Source: Chitinophaga eiseniae | GTDB lineage: Bacteria > Bacteroidota > Bacteroidia > Chitinophagales > Chitinophagaceae | Direction: 5' to 3' | Length of the DNA: 64,000 nt | NCBI RefSeq assembly: GCF_900167135.1 | Contig: NZ_FUWZ01000005.1 | Span: 1-64,000 of the forward strand | In this document: positions 36,057-44,307 of the stretch, piece after piece | How positions within the stretch are numbered: the first letter of the stretch is position 1 | Layout: the number at the start of each line of letters is the position of its first letter | Made by a program: the position numbers and the translations under genes | The notes under the pieces: generated by a model | Told to the model about the DNA's origin: nothing | The model's input: the letters and a program-made list of their open reading frames with translations, nothing else | The model's database searches: none

Positions 36057-36683
36057 TCAGTTCAGCACTTCCACTTCGTAAACGGGGCTGAACAGATAAA
36101 TACGTTTAGACGCTACCTCTTCACAGCGGTAGCGTTTTCTTATTCTTTCCCCTTTGCGGAAGATGCGGCCGTCTTTGGTTTTGAAGAGCTGATGGAGCGG
36201 GAGTTGTTCCACCAGGAAATGTGTCTCTTTGCGGTCGTCGTAGTTACGAAGCACGCGCATCAGGTTTTCGTCGGCGCAGCTGCTGGCAGCCGGGTTGTTC
36301 ATGCTCTGGCGTACTGCCTGTTCCACGTCATGAGGCAGGTAACCTTTGCCTACAAAGTCACGGAGAATAGTGGAGAACTCCTGTTTCCATTCCTTGCCAT
36401 GTGCCGGCACGCGGTTGGCGTATTTATTAAAAGTAGTGAGATGGGCTATTTCATGTAGCAGGGTGATAAGAAAAGAATACCTGTTCAGCGATCCGTTGAT
36501 GCTGATCCGGTGTCCTTTTCCATTTCCATCGGGGTGACGGTAGTCACCCAGTATGCTTTGCCTTTCCCGGGTGATGGTGAGATGCACTTTATACAGGAGC
36601 AGAAACGCCATCACCTGGTCAAAGGTGCCTTCGGGCAAATAGGACGCTAATGCATGCAGGGGCGCCTCTTTTTTCAATGCCAA
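36057..36683 (-). CDS. SprT-like zinc-binding protein
   Basis: The 208 residues carry the SprT-like metal motif LLHEIAHLTTFNKYANRVPAHGKEWKQEF: HEIAH at 77-81 and the third His in AHGKEW. A conserved ISINGSLNRYSFLITLL strand precedes it. The C-terminal 70 residues (FKTKDGRIFRKGERIRKRYRCEEVAS) are basic with a beta-hairpin look but have no Cys cluster. Bacterial SprT-like proteins are of uncertain function; proteolysis is inferred from the motif. It follows the membrane-protein gene with no gap and may belong to the bactofilin-AtpZ unit. Confidence 0.85.
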   Translation of the reverse strand: MALKKEAPLHALASYLPEGTFDQVMAFLLLYKVHLTITRERQSILGDYRHPDGNGKGHRISINGSLNRYSFLITLLHEIAHLTTFNKYANRVPAHGKEWKQEFSTILRDFVGKGYLPHDVEQAVRQSMNNPAASSCADENLMRVLRNYDDRKETHFLVEQLPLHQLFKTKDGRIFRKGERIRKRYRCEEVASKRIYLFSPVYEVEVLN

Positions 36684-37070
36684 TTACTTTTTAAGCCTGG
36701 TAAGCCGGAAGAGGCTCCATGTTTCAAATACGGTATACAACAGGTACAGGAACAAAAGCAAAAAGATGGTCACTTTACTGACGTTGGGCCGGTAAATGAG
36801 CACATAAATGGCAATACCGATCACGCACAGCATCAGTTTGCTGAGGGTAGAACCGTATACCGCGCGGATGAAGGCATTGTGGTTGGCAGAAGCGAGCCCT
36901 TTGCGGCTCATCAGGTAGGAGGCCAGGGAGATCAAAGCCATAGCCAGATTGCCGGCCAGCAGCACATAAAAGTGGATGCCATTGTCCAGCAATCTGGGTT
37001 TGAAAAATATGATCAGGCCGTTCAATACGCCGAAAATCGAAAATAATCTGATTAAAAATCTATCGCTCAT
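36684..37070 (-). CDS. Small four-helix membrane protein next to AtpZ
   Basis: I start at ATG 37070 (MSDRFLIRLFSIFGVLNGLI), whose first base is shared with the AtpZ stop codon (TAATG), a sign of translational coupling; ten more upstream codons are open. The 128-residue product has four hydrophobic segments (about 7-25, 35-53, 70-92 and 97-115) and a basic tail (RLTRLKK). Position and topology match the small membrane protein that often sits between atpZ and atpB in Bacteroidota, possibly an AtpI-like assembly factor. No other ATP-synthase gene follows here. Function is therefore inferred only from position. Confidence 0.7.
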   Translation of the reverse strand: MSDRFLIRLFSIFGVLNGLIIFFKPRLLDNGIHFYVLLAGNLAMALISLASYLMSRKGLASANHNAFIRAVYGSTLSKLMLCVIGIAIYVLIYRPNVSKVTIFLLLFLYLLYTVFETWSLFRLTRLKK

Positions 37071-37291
37071 TACCGACGGGTGTCTTTTATAATTTGCCAC
37101 AAAAGTATGGCTAAAGCCAGTAAAGAAAAAATGATCAGGAACACGGGGAACCGCCAGCCCATTTTCTGGTCCAGTTTATATCCCGCAAATACTCCCAATC
37201 CTAATGTGGCCATCATTTGAAACGCCAGCCCGGCATAGCGCAGTACCGGATTATTGCGTTTATTCGGCTTCCTGGAGGACGGATTTTCCAT
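37070..37291 (-). CDS. atpZ: AtpZ/AtpI-family membrane protein
   Basis: This 73-residue protein starts at ATG 37291 (MENPSSRKPNKRNNPVLRYA) and has two membrane helices: GLAFQMMATLGLGVFAGYKL and FPVFLIIFSLLALAILLWQI. DQKMGW lies between them. This is the typical AtpZ layout. AtpZ is a small partner of F1Fo-ATP synthase thought to assist c-ring assembly or Mg/Ca supply. Its start lies inside the end of the bactofilin gene (32-nt overlap), so the two are co-transcribed. The ATP-synthase genes themselves are not in the window. Confidence 0.82.
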   Translation of the reverse strand: MENPSSRKPNKRNNPVLRYAGLAFQMMATLGLGVFAGYKLDQKMGWRFPVFLIIFSLLALAILLWQIIKDTRR

Positions 37292-37679
37292 GTTTCTGTG
37301 TTTCTGGCTGCTGTTCATCCATGTAGCAGCGGCCATTGAATTTGGCTGTCGGCTCCATTTCAAAATGAGCAGTGTACACATCTCCCTTTACCAGGGCGTT
37401 TCCTTTCAGGAACAGCAGTTCTTCCACTTTGATGATACCGGTCACTTTACCGAGGATGTCCGCGCTCTGACATACGAGGTCGCCGGTAATGTCGCCTTCC
37501 GGACCTACCACGATTTTAGCTTTGGTGGATACCAGCCCGTTTACCTGGCCGTCTATCCGGATATCCCCTTCACATACGATATCGCCCTGGATAGAAGTGC
37601 CGCTGCCTATAATGTTAACAGTCGATGTGGGTAACAGGTTCTTGTTGTCACCCTTAGAGTTTGATTTGTTATTAAACAT
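37260..37679 (-). CDS. Bactofilin (polymer-forming cytoskeletal protein)
   Basis: The 139 residues form one bactofilin beta-helix: TSTVNIIGSGTSIQGDIVCE, GDIRIDGQVNGLVSTKAKIV, GPEGDITGDLVCQSADILGK and LKGNALVKGDVYTAHFEMEP. The hallmark repeating IxGxI pattern is clear. A charged N-terminal tail (MFNNKSNSKGDNKNLL) and a disordered C-terminus (DEQQPETQKHGKSVLQ) flank it. Bactofilins polymerise without nucleotides under the membrane and organise cell-wall enzymes; no M23 peptidase is adjacent. It is first in a tight minus-strand unit with AtpZ, the small membrane protein and the SprT-like gene. Confidence 0.93.
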   Translation of the reverse strand: MFNNKSNSKGDNKNLLPTSTVNIIGSGTSIQGDIVCEGDIRIDGQVNGLVSTKAKIVVGPEGDITGDLVCQSADILGKVTGIIKVEELLFLKGNALVKGDVYTAHFEMEPTAKFNGRCYMDEQQPETQKHGKSVLQEAE

Positions 37680-37873
37680 AGGTTTTCAGGTTTTTCAGCT
37701 TTAATAATGTAAGATAAAAATATATAATTATTTTGTTATTTGAATGTTTTGGTTATTTTTTGGTCACTACCGGATATGGTTTATCCCGAACACTTTAACA
37801 ATCCAGTTCAAATAACAATGTCCAATTAGTTGTGATTCGTCCGCAATGCTCTATACTTTCTAAGTCGTTGATT

Positions 37874-38278
37874 TTAATAGGTGCTGTTGTCTACTTTCGG
37901 CACTTTTAACATGGTTGTGTCCAGTTTGCCGGTAAAATCTCCATTGATCACTTGTTTGATGTTTTTCAGGTAGAGGTCCCGCTGATTAATGGCTGTTTCC
38001 AGGGAATCCGCCCTCATTTTGAGATGGATGAACTCCTTGCGCTGTTTCAGGTCTCCATAGCCCGGGATATAATAACGTAAAGGCGTAAATACTACCGTCG
38101 CCACAGTAATGGCCACCAGTAATACAAACAGGGTACTCAAGGCAATATACACACTCATTCTGGACAATTTGAAGGATGTCACTTCTTCATAGGTATCCTC
38201 ATTCATAATTACCAGACGGTACTTATGACTGAGTTTCTCAAGGTTTCGTCTGTTGTTTTTTTTCCCCTTCCTGGCCAT
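37874..38278 (-). CDS. Short single-pass membrane protein resembling the N-terminus of M23-peptidase neighbours
   Basis: The 134-residue protein starts with a very basic segment (MARKGKKNNRRNLEKLSHKY), then RLVIMNEDTYEEVTSFKLSR. One membrane helix follows (VYIALSTLFVLLVAITVATV), then FTPLRYYIPGYGDLKQRKEF, a coiled coil and the stop. This sequence closely resembles, from memory, the N-terminal part of a longer Bacteroidota membrane protein that continues into an M23 peptidase domain. Here the peptidase part is absent. Between it and bactofilin lie 194 nt without a gene, with no obvious peptidase remnant. It is divergent from porW. Confidence 0.65.
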   Translation of the reverse strand: MARKGKKNNRRNLEKLSHKYRLVIMNEDTYEEVTSFKLSRMSVYIALSTLFVLLVAITVATVVFTPLRYYIPGYGDLKQRKEFIHLKMRADSLETAINQRDLYLKNIKQVINGDFTGKLDTTMLKVPKVDNSTY

Positions 38279-38422
38279 TTTTTCAGTGTGCTTATAGAGA
38301 TTTATTCGTTTTCAGGCGGCTAAAGTTAATCAATCCCACCAATCAATCCACTATTTTATCCTATCTTTAAAATATTTTTTCAAACTTACAGTTATATATA
38401 TAGCCTATACACCCTGGCATCC

Positions 38423-41400
38423 ATGAATTGCTATAAATCGCTACGTCTTTATCCGGTATTATTTTTTTTATTGTGCATGGGATCTCCGGCGGTTTTGGCT
38501 CAAATCAAGCCCCGTAGCCAGGCACAGCAGCAGCAACCACAGCAGGACCCTCAGGGCCAGTCCCCAAGGCCGCTACTCAATAAGCCGCTCTTCAAATCAA
38601 AAGAGCCGCGGATACAGGACAGGAGACCTCCTTCCGAAGTGATGCTGGAAAAGAAGCACTGGAATTTCAAACGCAGGTTCTTCCAGAACCTGGCGACCCG
38701 CTATAACTATTACTTCCATGCCCGGGTAAAACTGGACAAGGTAGTGAAGACGGTCAGCCGTGACGGTCAGGACAACTACAACGTATTGCTGCCGTTTTAC
38801 CCTACCAGCCTGCAAAGCCAGGGATTCAGCAAAACAGAGCTGGACTCGGTGATCGAAAAAACCAATATGGCCATCCAGCTGCACGACCCCAGGGGCAAAT
38901 GGATCGACGACTGCTTCCTCCTCATGGGACGCGCCTACTTCTATGAAGGCGACCTGGAAAATGCCAACAAAACCTTCCAATACATCAACCTCACTTTCGC
39001 CCCCAAGAAAAAAGACGAATACAAAACCGTGGTGGGCGCCAGTGAAAACGATCATATCTCCATCGCCACCCGCGAAAAACGCAAAGGCTTCTTCGGCCGC
39101 TTCAAACACGTGGCCGCCCGTAACGACGCCTTCCTCTGGCGCGCTAAAACCCTGCTGGAACAAAAAGACTACGATGAAGTACAGGCGCTGCTCAACATCC
39201 TGAGCTCCGACCCCAACTTCCCGCACCGCCTCGATGGCGGCCTGGCAGAGGTAAGAGCCTACAGCAACTATGTGCAGGCCCGCTACCCGGAAACCATAGA
39301 ACCACTGAAAGCAGCGATCGATAAAAGCCGCGATCGTGTGGCCAGAGCGAGGATGTCCTTCATCCTTGGTCAGCTGTACCTGCAGCTGCACCACGCCGAT
39401 TCGGCCATGGACAAGTTCCGCGACGTGATCGCCAGCAAACCCGATCCCATGATGGACTTCCAGGCCCGCCTCCAGATCGCTAAAATCAACGCGAAAGAAG
39501 AAGGCGGACTGGCCCGCAGCCTGGAAGGCCTGCGCCATATGCTGAAAAAAGAACGTTTCAGCCACTTCCGCGACGCCATCCTCTACACCATGGGCACCCT
39601 CTCGTACCCGGGAGACACCGCCGTGGCCCTGGGATACCTTCGTAAATCCCTTAAAGAAGGAGGTGATAATATGGTACAGCGTACGCTGACCTATAAAGCC
39701 ATTGCCGATATCTACTACGAACAGCGCCAGTACCTGGACGCCAAAAAATACTATGACAGCACCGCCGGCACCATGACCGCCGAATTCGTGGACGCCGCCA
39801 CCGTCAACGTCCGGAAAACGGTACTTACTGACGTGGCCGCCAAACAGACCATCATCCACCGGGAGGACAGCCTGCAACGTATCGCCGCCATGCCGGAATC
39901 CGACCGCAACATCTTCCTCGCGAAAATGGCAGCCACCCTCAAAACAGCTGCTGCCGAAAAGAAAAAGAAGGATGCCATGCAGGCCGCCAATTCGTACGAC
40001 AACCCGGCTTTCGGAATGAACAACAACGGCGGCGCCTATAGCCCCAAAGAAGAAAAAGGGGATTGGTATTTTTATAACCCGGCCAGTAAATCGACCGGTT
40101 ATTCCGAATTTAAACGCCGCTGGGGCAGCCGCCAGGTGGCCGACAACTGGCGCCGCAGCCAGGCCGGTAACCTCAACACTGCCGGCAATAATAACGACGC
40201 TCCCGTACAGGTGAGCACAGACGCGGCTACCGCTGCCGCCACGCCGGAAAACCTGCCGGCAGACAGCATCACCGCAGAACGCCTCGCAGCAGGCCTGCCC
40301 CTGACGCCGGAGAAACTGGACAACTCCCACAAAATGGACCAGGATGCCCGCTTCGAACTGGGTAAACTGTACTACGATAAACTCGAAAATTATCCGCTGG
40401 CAATAGAAACCTACGACTCGCTGCTGCTCAAATATCCCGACCATCCGCGTAAACCCGAGATACTCTACTCGCTCTACGTATGGCAGGGCAAACTGAACCA
40501 TCCGGCAGAAGCCGCCCGCTATAAAAACATGATACTCACGCAGTACGGTAACACCAACTACGCAGATATCATTCGCTCCGGCGGCAACCGTGATACCGAT
40601 CTGGCCCGCAAAAAGACGATCAGCGCTACTTACGACTCCGCCTATACGGCTTTCCGCAGCGGAGACGTGGCCGGCGCACTGGCCATCAAACGCCGCGCCG
40701 ACAGCACCTATGGCACCAATTTCATGCAGGGCAAATTTGACCTGCTCGAAGCCATGGCACTGGTGAAACAGGACACCCTCATCGGGGTGGACTCCACACA
40801 GGCCTCCCGCAGAGCCGTACTGGCCGTAATGGACAAATATCCCGGCGACGACGGTATCCAGCAACAAACAAAAGCCCTGCTGGACGCACTCGACCACCGC
40901 AACGAACTGGTCAGCTATCTCGCTAAACTGGAAATCCGGAAAGACGCCGATGGCGGTCCGCTGGTAGATGAAAACATCTCCATGCGGTACCCCTGGCAAA
41001 ACCCGCAGCCGGTGCTGGTAGACCGCCTCAACGGCAGCAAAACGCCCGCCGCCCTGGCAGATTCCGCGCATGTTTCCAACAAAATAGCCGGCAACGTGCC
41101 CACTGCGCCCATCGCTACCGTGGCGCCGCCTCCGCCACCCAAACCCGTGACACCCTATAAACTTTCAGCAGATAACCCGCACTTCGTCGTGCTGGCATTC
41201 CAGCGCGTCTCCAAAGAACTGATGGACGAAGGGCTCAACCAGTTCACCCGGTACAACGCCAGTAAACACGCTACCGACAAAATCGAGGTGGGCAGCTTTG
41301 TATTGTCTCCTTCTGAAACGATGCTGATTTTCAGGATCTTCCCGAATGAAGACAAAGCGCTGAACTATTTTGATGAAATCAGGGAAGAGGCTGCCATCAG

Positions 41401-41533
41401 CATCATCCCGCGGATCAGGCCAAGCGATTATTCCTTTTTTGTCATTTCACGGGATAACTTCATCCTGCTCAACAGCACCAAAGACCTGATGGGTTACAGG
41501 AAGTTTTTTACTGACAATTATGTAACACAATGA
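38423..41533 (+). CDS. porW: PorW/SprE-like TPR protein of the type IX secretion system
   Basis: The 1036-residue protein has a signal peptide (LYPVLFFLLCMGSPAVLAQ), a Gln/Pro-rich linker (about 30-50) and then KKHWNFKRRFFQNLATRYNYYFHARVKLDK. This is close to the conserved PorW/SprE start, with repeated TPR-type helices through about residue 450 (DDCFLLMGRAYFYEGDLENA, ARMSFILGQLYLQLHHADSA). A second set lies near 640-690 (ARFELGKLYYDKLENYPLAI). PorW/SprE links the T9SS outer-membrane complex to the PorLM motor in the family. It fits with at least two T9SS cargo proteins in this window. Assignment rests on remembered family pattern and length. Confidence 0.82.
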   Translation: MNCYKSLRLYPVLFFLLCMGSPAVLAQIKPRSQAQQQQPQQDPQGQSPRPLLNKPLFKSKEPRIQDRRPPSEVMLEKKHWNFKRRFFQNLATRYNYYFHARVKLDKVVKTVSRDGQDNYNVLLPFYPTSLQSQGFSKTELDSVIEKTNMAIQLHDPRGKWIDDCFLLMGRAYFYEGDLENANKTFQYINLTFAPKKKDEYKTVVGASENDHISIATREKRKGFFGRFKHVAARNDAFLWRAKTLLEQKDYDEVQALLNILSSDPNFPHRLDGGLAEVRAYSNYVQARYPETIEPLKAAIDKSRDRVARARMSFILGQLYLQLHHADSAMDKFRDVIASKPDPMMDFQARLQIAKINAKEEGGLARSLEGLRHMLKKERFSHFRDAILYTMGTLSYPGDTAVALGYLRKSLKEGGDNMVQRTLTYKAIADIYYEQRQYLDAKKYYDSTAGTMTAEFVDAATVNVRKTVLTDVAAKQTIIHREDSLQRIAAMPESDRNIFLAKMAATLKTAAAEKKKKDAMQAANSYDNPAFGMNNNGGAYSPKEEKGDWYFYNPASKSTGYSEFKRRWGSRQVADNWRRSQAGNLNTAGNNNDAPVQVSTDAATAAATPENLPADSITAERLAAGLPLTPEKLDNSHKMDQDARFELGKLYYDKLENYPLAIETYDSLLLKYPDHPRKPEILYSLYVWQGKLNHPAEAARYKNMILTQYGNTNYADIIRSGGNRDTDLARKKTISATYDSAYTAFRSGDVAGALAIKRRADSTYGTNFMQGKFDLLEAMALVKQDTLIGVDSTQASRRAVLAVMDKYPGDDGIQQQTKALLDALDHRNELVSYLAKLEIRKDADGGPLVDENISMRYPWQNPQPVLVDRLNGSKTPAALADSAHVSNKIAGNVPTAPIATVAPPPPPKPVTPYKLSADNPHFVVLAFQRVSKELMDEGLNQFTRYNASKHATDKIEVGSFVLSPSETMLIFRIFPNEDKALNYFDEIREEAAISIIPRIRPSDYSFFVISRDNFILLNSTKDLMGYRKFFTDNYVTQ

Positions 41534-41637
41534 TATTTAGGGATTTCGTGATTTGGTGATTTTTTGATTTAATGGTTGTTGCGCCATAATACCCCGAAAT
41601 CCCGAAATCTCAAAATCAGTAAATCCCTAAATATTTA
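41533..41637. repeat. AT-rich imperfect inverted repeat after porW
   Basis: The left arm (ATATTTAGGGATTTCGTGAT and onward, repeating GATTT) and the right arm (AAATCCCGAAATCTC ... AAATCCCTAAATATT) are near-complements across about 105 nt, with GCGCC near the centre. A long imperfect hairpin would form directly after the porW stop, probably serving as terminator. Confidence 0.6.
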
Positions 41638-41662
41638 ATAGATTTGTGGGTCAAACTGTTAG

Positions 41663-41755
41663 TAAACAGGCCTGTTTATTGCTGTTAGAGGCCGTTTATT
41701 AAATATTTAGTTTAACAGCCAACTAGCAACTGTCCAAAAAACTCGGCGTACGCCG
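41663..41755 (+). promoter_or_regulatory. Two perfect palindromes upstream of the PBP1A gene
   Basis: TAAACAGGCCTGTTTA (41663-41678) is a perfect 16-base palindrome, with a related half-site GAGGCCGTTTATT about 20 nt on. CGGCGTACGCCG (41744-41755) is a perfect 12-base palindrome 21 nt before the start codon. The first looks like an operator, the second like a leader hairpin near the ribosome site. No cognate regulator is known here. Confidence 0.4.
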
Positions 41756-41776
41756 CAAAACAAATTTATATAGCGC

Positions 41777-44182
41777 ATGAAAAAATCGGTGAAAATATTG
41801 TGGCGTGTAGCGTTTGGTATTTTAGCACTGTTTGTTCTCTTTATCTTATTGATCAACTTCAGAGTCATTGGTAATATGCCGTCTATGGAGGAACTGGAAA
41901 ACCCGCGCGCTGCGCTGGCTTCCGAAGTGATCGCCGATGATGGGACCATCTTGGGTAAATATTACCAGGTAGACCGCTCCAGCAGCGACTTCAATGAAAT
42001 TTCCAAAAATGTGATCAACGCCCTGATCGCTACCGAAGAAACCCGCTTTTACCAGAACTCCGGTATCGATGCCAAAGGCACAATGGCTATTCCTTTTTAC
42101 CTGCTGATTGGTAAAAAACGTGGTTCCAGCACCATCACCCAGCAGCTGGCGCTCAACCTGCAAACTGATAACCTCGGTAAGCAACGTGCTACCAATCCTA
42201 TCAGCAGGGGCTTTCAGAAACTGCAGGAATGGATCATCGCCGTGAAACTGGAAAGGAACTTCACCAAACAGGAAATCCTGACGCTTTACCTGAACACCGT
42301 CGCTTTCGGTGATAACGTATATGGTATTGAAAACGGCGCCCGCACTTTCTTCAGCAAAGATGCCGGCCACCTCTCCATCGAGGAAGCCGCTATACTGGTG
42401 GGCATGCTGAAAGGCAACACCCTTTACAACCCGCGCCGTAACCCGCAACTGGCCCTGGCCCGCCGCAATACAGTGATCGATAATATGGTGGAAGCCAACT
42501 TCATCACCTCCGCGGAAGCAGCGGCTGCTAAAAGCAAGCCTATTGTATTGCACTATAATAAGATAGACCACAACAAAGGACTGGCGCCTTATTTCCGCGA
42601 AGTACTGCGCGACGAGGTGAAAGCCTGGTGTAAAAATCATAATAAAGCAGACGGTACTCCGTATAACCTTTACCGTGACGGCCTGAAAATATATACCACT
42701 ATTAATCCGCGTATGCAATTGTATGCGGAAGAAGCGGTATCCCGTCACCTGCAGACCCTGCAGAAATACCTGTCTAAACAGAATGATGTAAAAACAGGCA
42801 GCGTATGGAAAAAATGGCCGCAGTACCTCGACAAATACACGAAAGAATCTGACCGTTACCACAATATGAAAGAAGCGGAGGCGTCTGATGAAGAGATCAC
42901 CAAATCGTTCAATACACCTACCAAAATGAAGGTATTTGCCTGGAGAAGTTATACCGAACCAGACCTGAACGAGATCGATACCGTGATGACGCCGCTGGAT
43001 TCCATCAAATACATGCGTGCCGTGTTACAGGCCGGCTTTATGGCCATGGACCCGGAAAGCGGTGAGGTGAAAGCATGGGTAGGCGGTCCGGATTTCCGCT
43101 ACTTCAAAAATGACCACGTCGCTAAAACGCGCCGCCAGGTAGGCTCTACCTTCAAACCTTTCCTGTATTGCTTTGCCATCATGAATGGGATGTCGCCCAA
43201 TACCATGCTGCCCAACGAACCGATCACCATCGGTAACTGGACCCTGAGCCGCAACTCTGAAGGCAGCGTTGGCGGCAGCATCTCTATGGCAGGCGCGCTG
43301 GCCAGGTCGCTCAACCTGGTATCTGCGTACCTGATCAAACAGATCGGCGCCAAAGCTTTCGCAGATTTTGCGCAGAACAAAATCGGCTTTACCAGTAAAA
43401 TTGAGCCTTATCCATCCATCGCGCTCGGGGTATCTGAAATTTCCCTGTATGAGATGTTACAGGCTTACACCATGTTCCCCGGCAGAGGTATCAACACCAA
43501 ACCGATCTACATTACCCGCATAGAAGACCGCTATGGCAATATCCTCGAAACTTTCGCCCCGGTGAAACGGGAGGTGATCAGCGAGAAAGAAGCTTACACC
43601 ATGGTGAAGATGATGGAAGGCGTATTGCAGCCCGGCGGTACGGGCGCCCGTATGCGCGGCACTTATAAGATGCAGGGTGAAATGGCCGGTAAAACCGGTA
43701 CCACCAACGATAATACGGATGGCTGGTTTATGGGTTATACACCCAAACTGCTGGCAGGCGCCTGGGTAGGTTGCGAAAACAACTTTATCCACTTTGCCAC
43801 CACGGGTATCGGCCAGGGCGCCAACACCGGCCTGCCTATCTGGGCTTATTTCATGCAAAAAGTATTTGCCGATAATACGCTGAAAGTATCCAGCAATGAC
43901 AAGTTCGAGGTACCGGCCAATATGACCGATGAAACGTATTCCAACTTCGACACCAACGTGAAACCCGGTGCAGAAGCGGAAGACATCGGTAATGGTTCTG
44001 AGTCCGACTACCAGACCGGCGAAGAAGATATGTACTCGCCGGGAGCTGACAAGCCGGCGCAGGAAACCACGAAGCCGAAAGAAGAAAAGCCGGCGCCACC
44101 CAAACCTAAAGAAGATAATAAAGACAAAGGAACGCCTGCCTCCACACCTAAAGCAATATATCCTCCTAAAAAAGATAGTTAA
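41777..44182 (+). CDS. Penicillin-binding protein 1A (transglycosylase/transpeptidase)
   Basis: This bifunctional class A PBP of 801 residues polymerises and cross-links peptidoglycan. A membrane anchor (about 12-30, FGILALFVLFILLINFRVI) leads to the GT51 domain, with ALIATEETRFYQNSGIDAKG (catalytic Glu about 84), GSSTITQQLALNL (about 113) and LERNFTKQEILTLYLNTV. The transpeptidase domain holds the SxxK motif RQVGSTFKPF (Ser about 458), the SxN motif ARSLNLVS (about 513) and KTGT in MAGKTGTTNDN (about 639). The C-terminal 100 residues are Pro/Lys/Glu-rich and disordered. It follows porW. Confidence 0.96.
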   Translation: MKKSVKILWRVAFGILALFVLFILLINFRVIGNMPSMEELENPRAALASEVIADDGTILGKYYQVDRSSSDFNEISKNVINALIATEETRFYQNSGIDAKGTMAIPFYLLIGKKRGSSTITQQLALNLQTDNLGKQRATNPISRGFQKLQEWIIAVKLERNFTKQEILTLYLNTVAFGDNVYGIENGARTFFSKDAGHLSIEEAAILVGMLKGNTLYNPRRNPQLALARRNTVIDNMVEANFITSAEAAAAKSKPIVLHYNKIDHNKGLAPYFREVLRDEVKAWCKNHNKADGTPYNLYRDGLKIYTTINPRMQLYAEEAVSRHLQTLQKYLSKQNDVKTGSVWKKWPQYLDKYTKESDRYHNMKEAEASDEEITKSFNTPTKMKVFAWRSYTEPDLNEIDTVMTPLDSIKYMRAVLQAGFMAMDPESGEVKAWVGGPDFRYFKNDHVAKTRRQVGSTFKPFLYCFAIMNGMSPNTMLPNEPITIGNWTLSRNSEGSVGGSISMAGALARSLNLVSAYLIKQIGAKAFADFAQNKIGFTSKIEPYPSIALGVSEISLYEMLQAYTMFPGRGINTKPIYITRIEDRYGNILETFAPVKREVISEKEAYTMVKMMEGVLQPGGTGARMRGTYKMQGEMAGKTGTTNDNTDGWFMGYTPKLLAGAWVGCENNFIHFATTGIGQGANTGLPIWAYFMQKVFADNTLKVSSNDKFEVPANMTDETYSNFDTNVKPGAEAEDIGNGSESDYQTGEEDMYSPGADKPAQETTKPKEEKPAPPKPKEDNKDKGTPASTPKAIYPPKKDS

Positions 44183-44185
44183 CGA

Positions 44186-44220
44186 AAGAAGGGCTGACCC
44201 AAAAGGTCGGCCCTTCTTCA
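44186..44220 (+). terminator. Terminator after PBP1A
   Basis: GAAGGGCTGACC (44188-44199) pairs with GGTCGGCCCTTC (44205-44216), with one mismatch, around CCAAAA-type loop bases. The T tail is weak. Confidence 0.7.
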
Positions 44221-44307
44221 TAATACAAATCCGGTTATCCTTTTACTGAAATTCAATTCAATTAATTCGATAGCTTTGTCAGCCATAGTCCACACAAATA
44301 TTCAGTA

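Noticed and set aside
38597..41071. 824-codon open frame antisense to porW
   Set aside because: It lies wholly inside porW on the other strand, has no start-site signals and reads as a Val/Gly/His-rich mirror of normal codons. It is an artefact of third-base GC bias.
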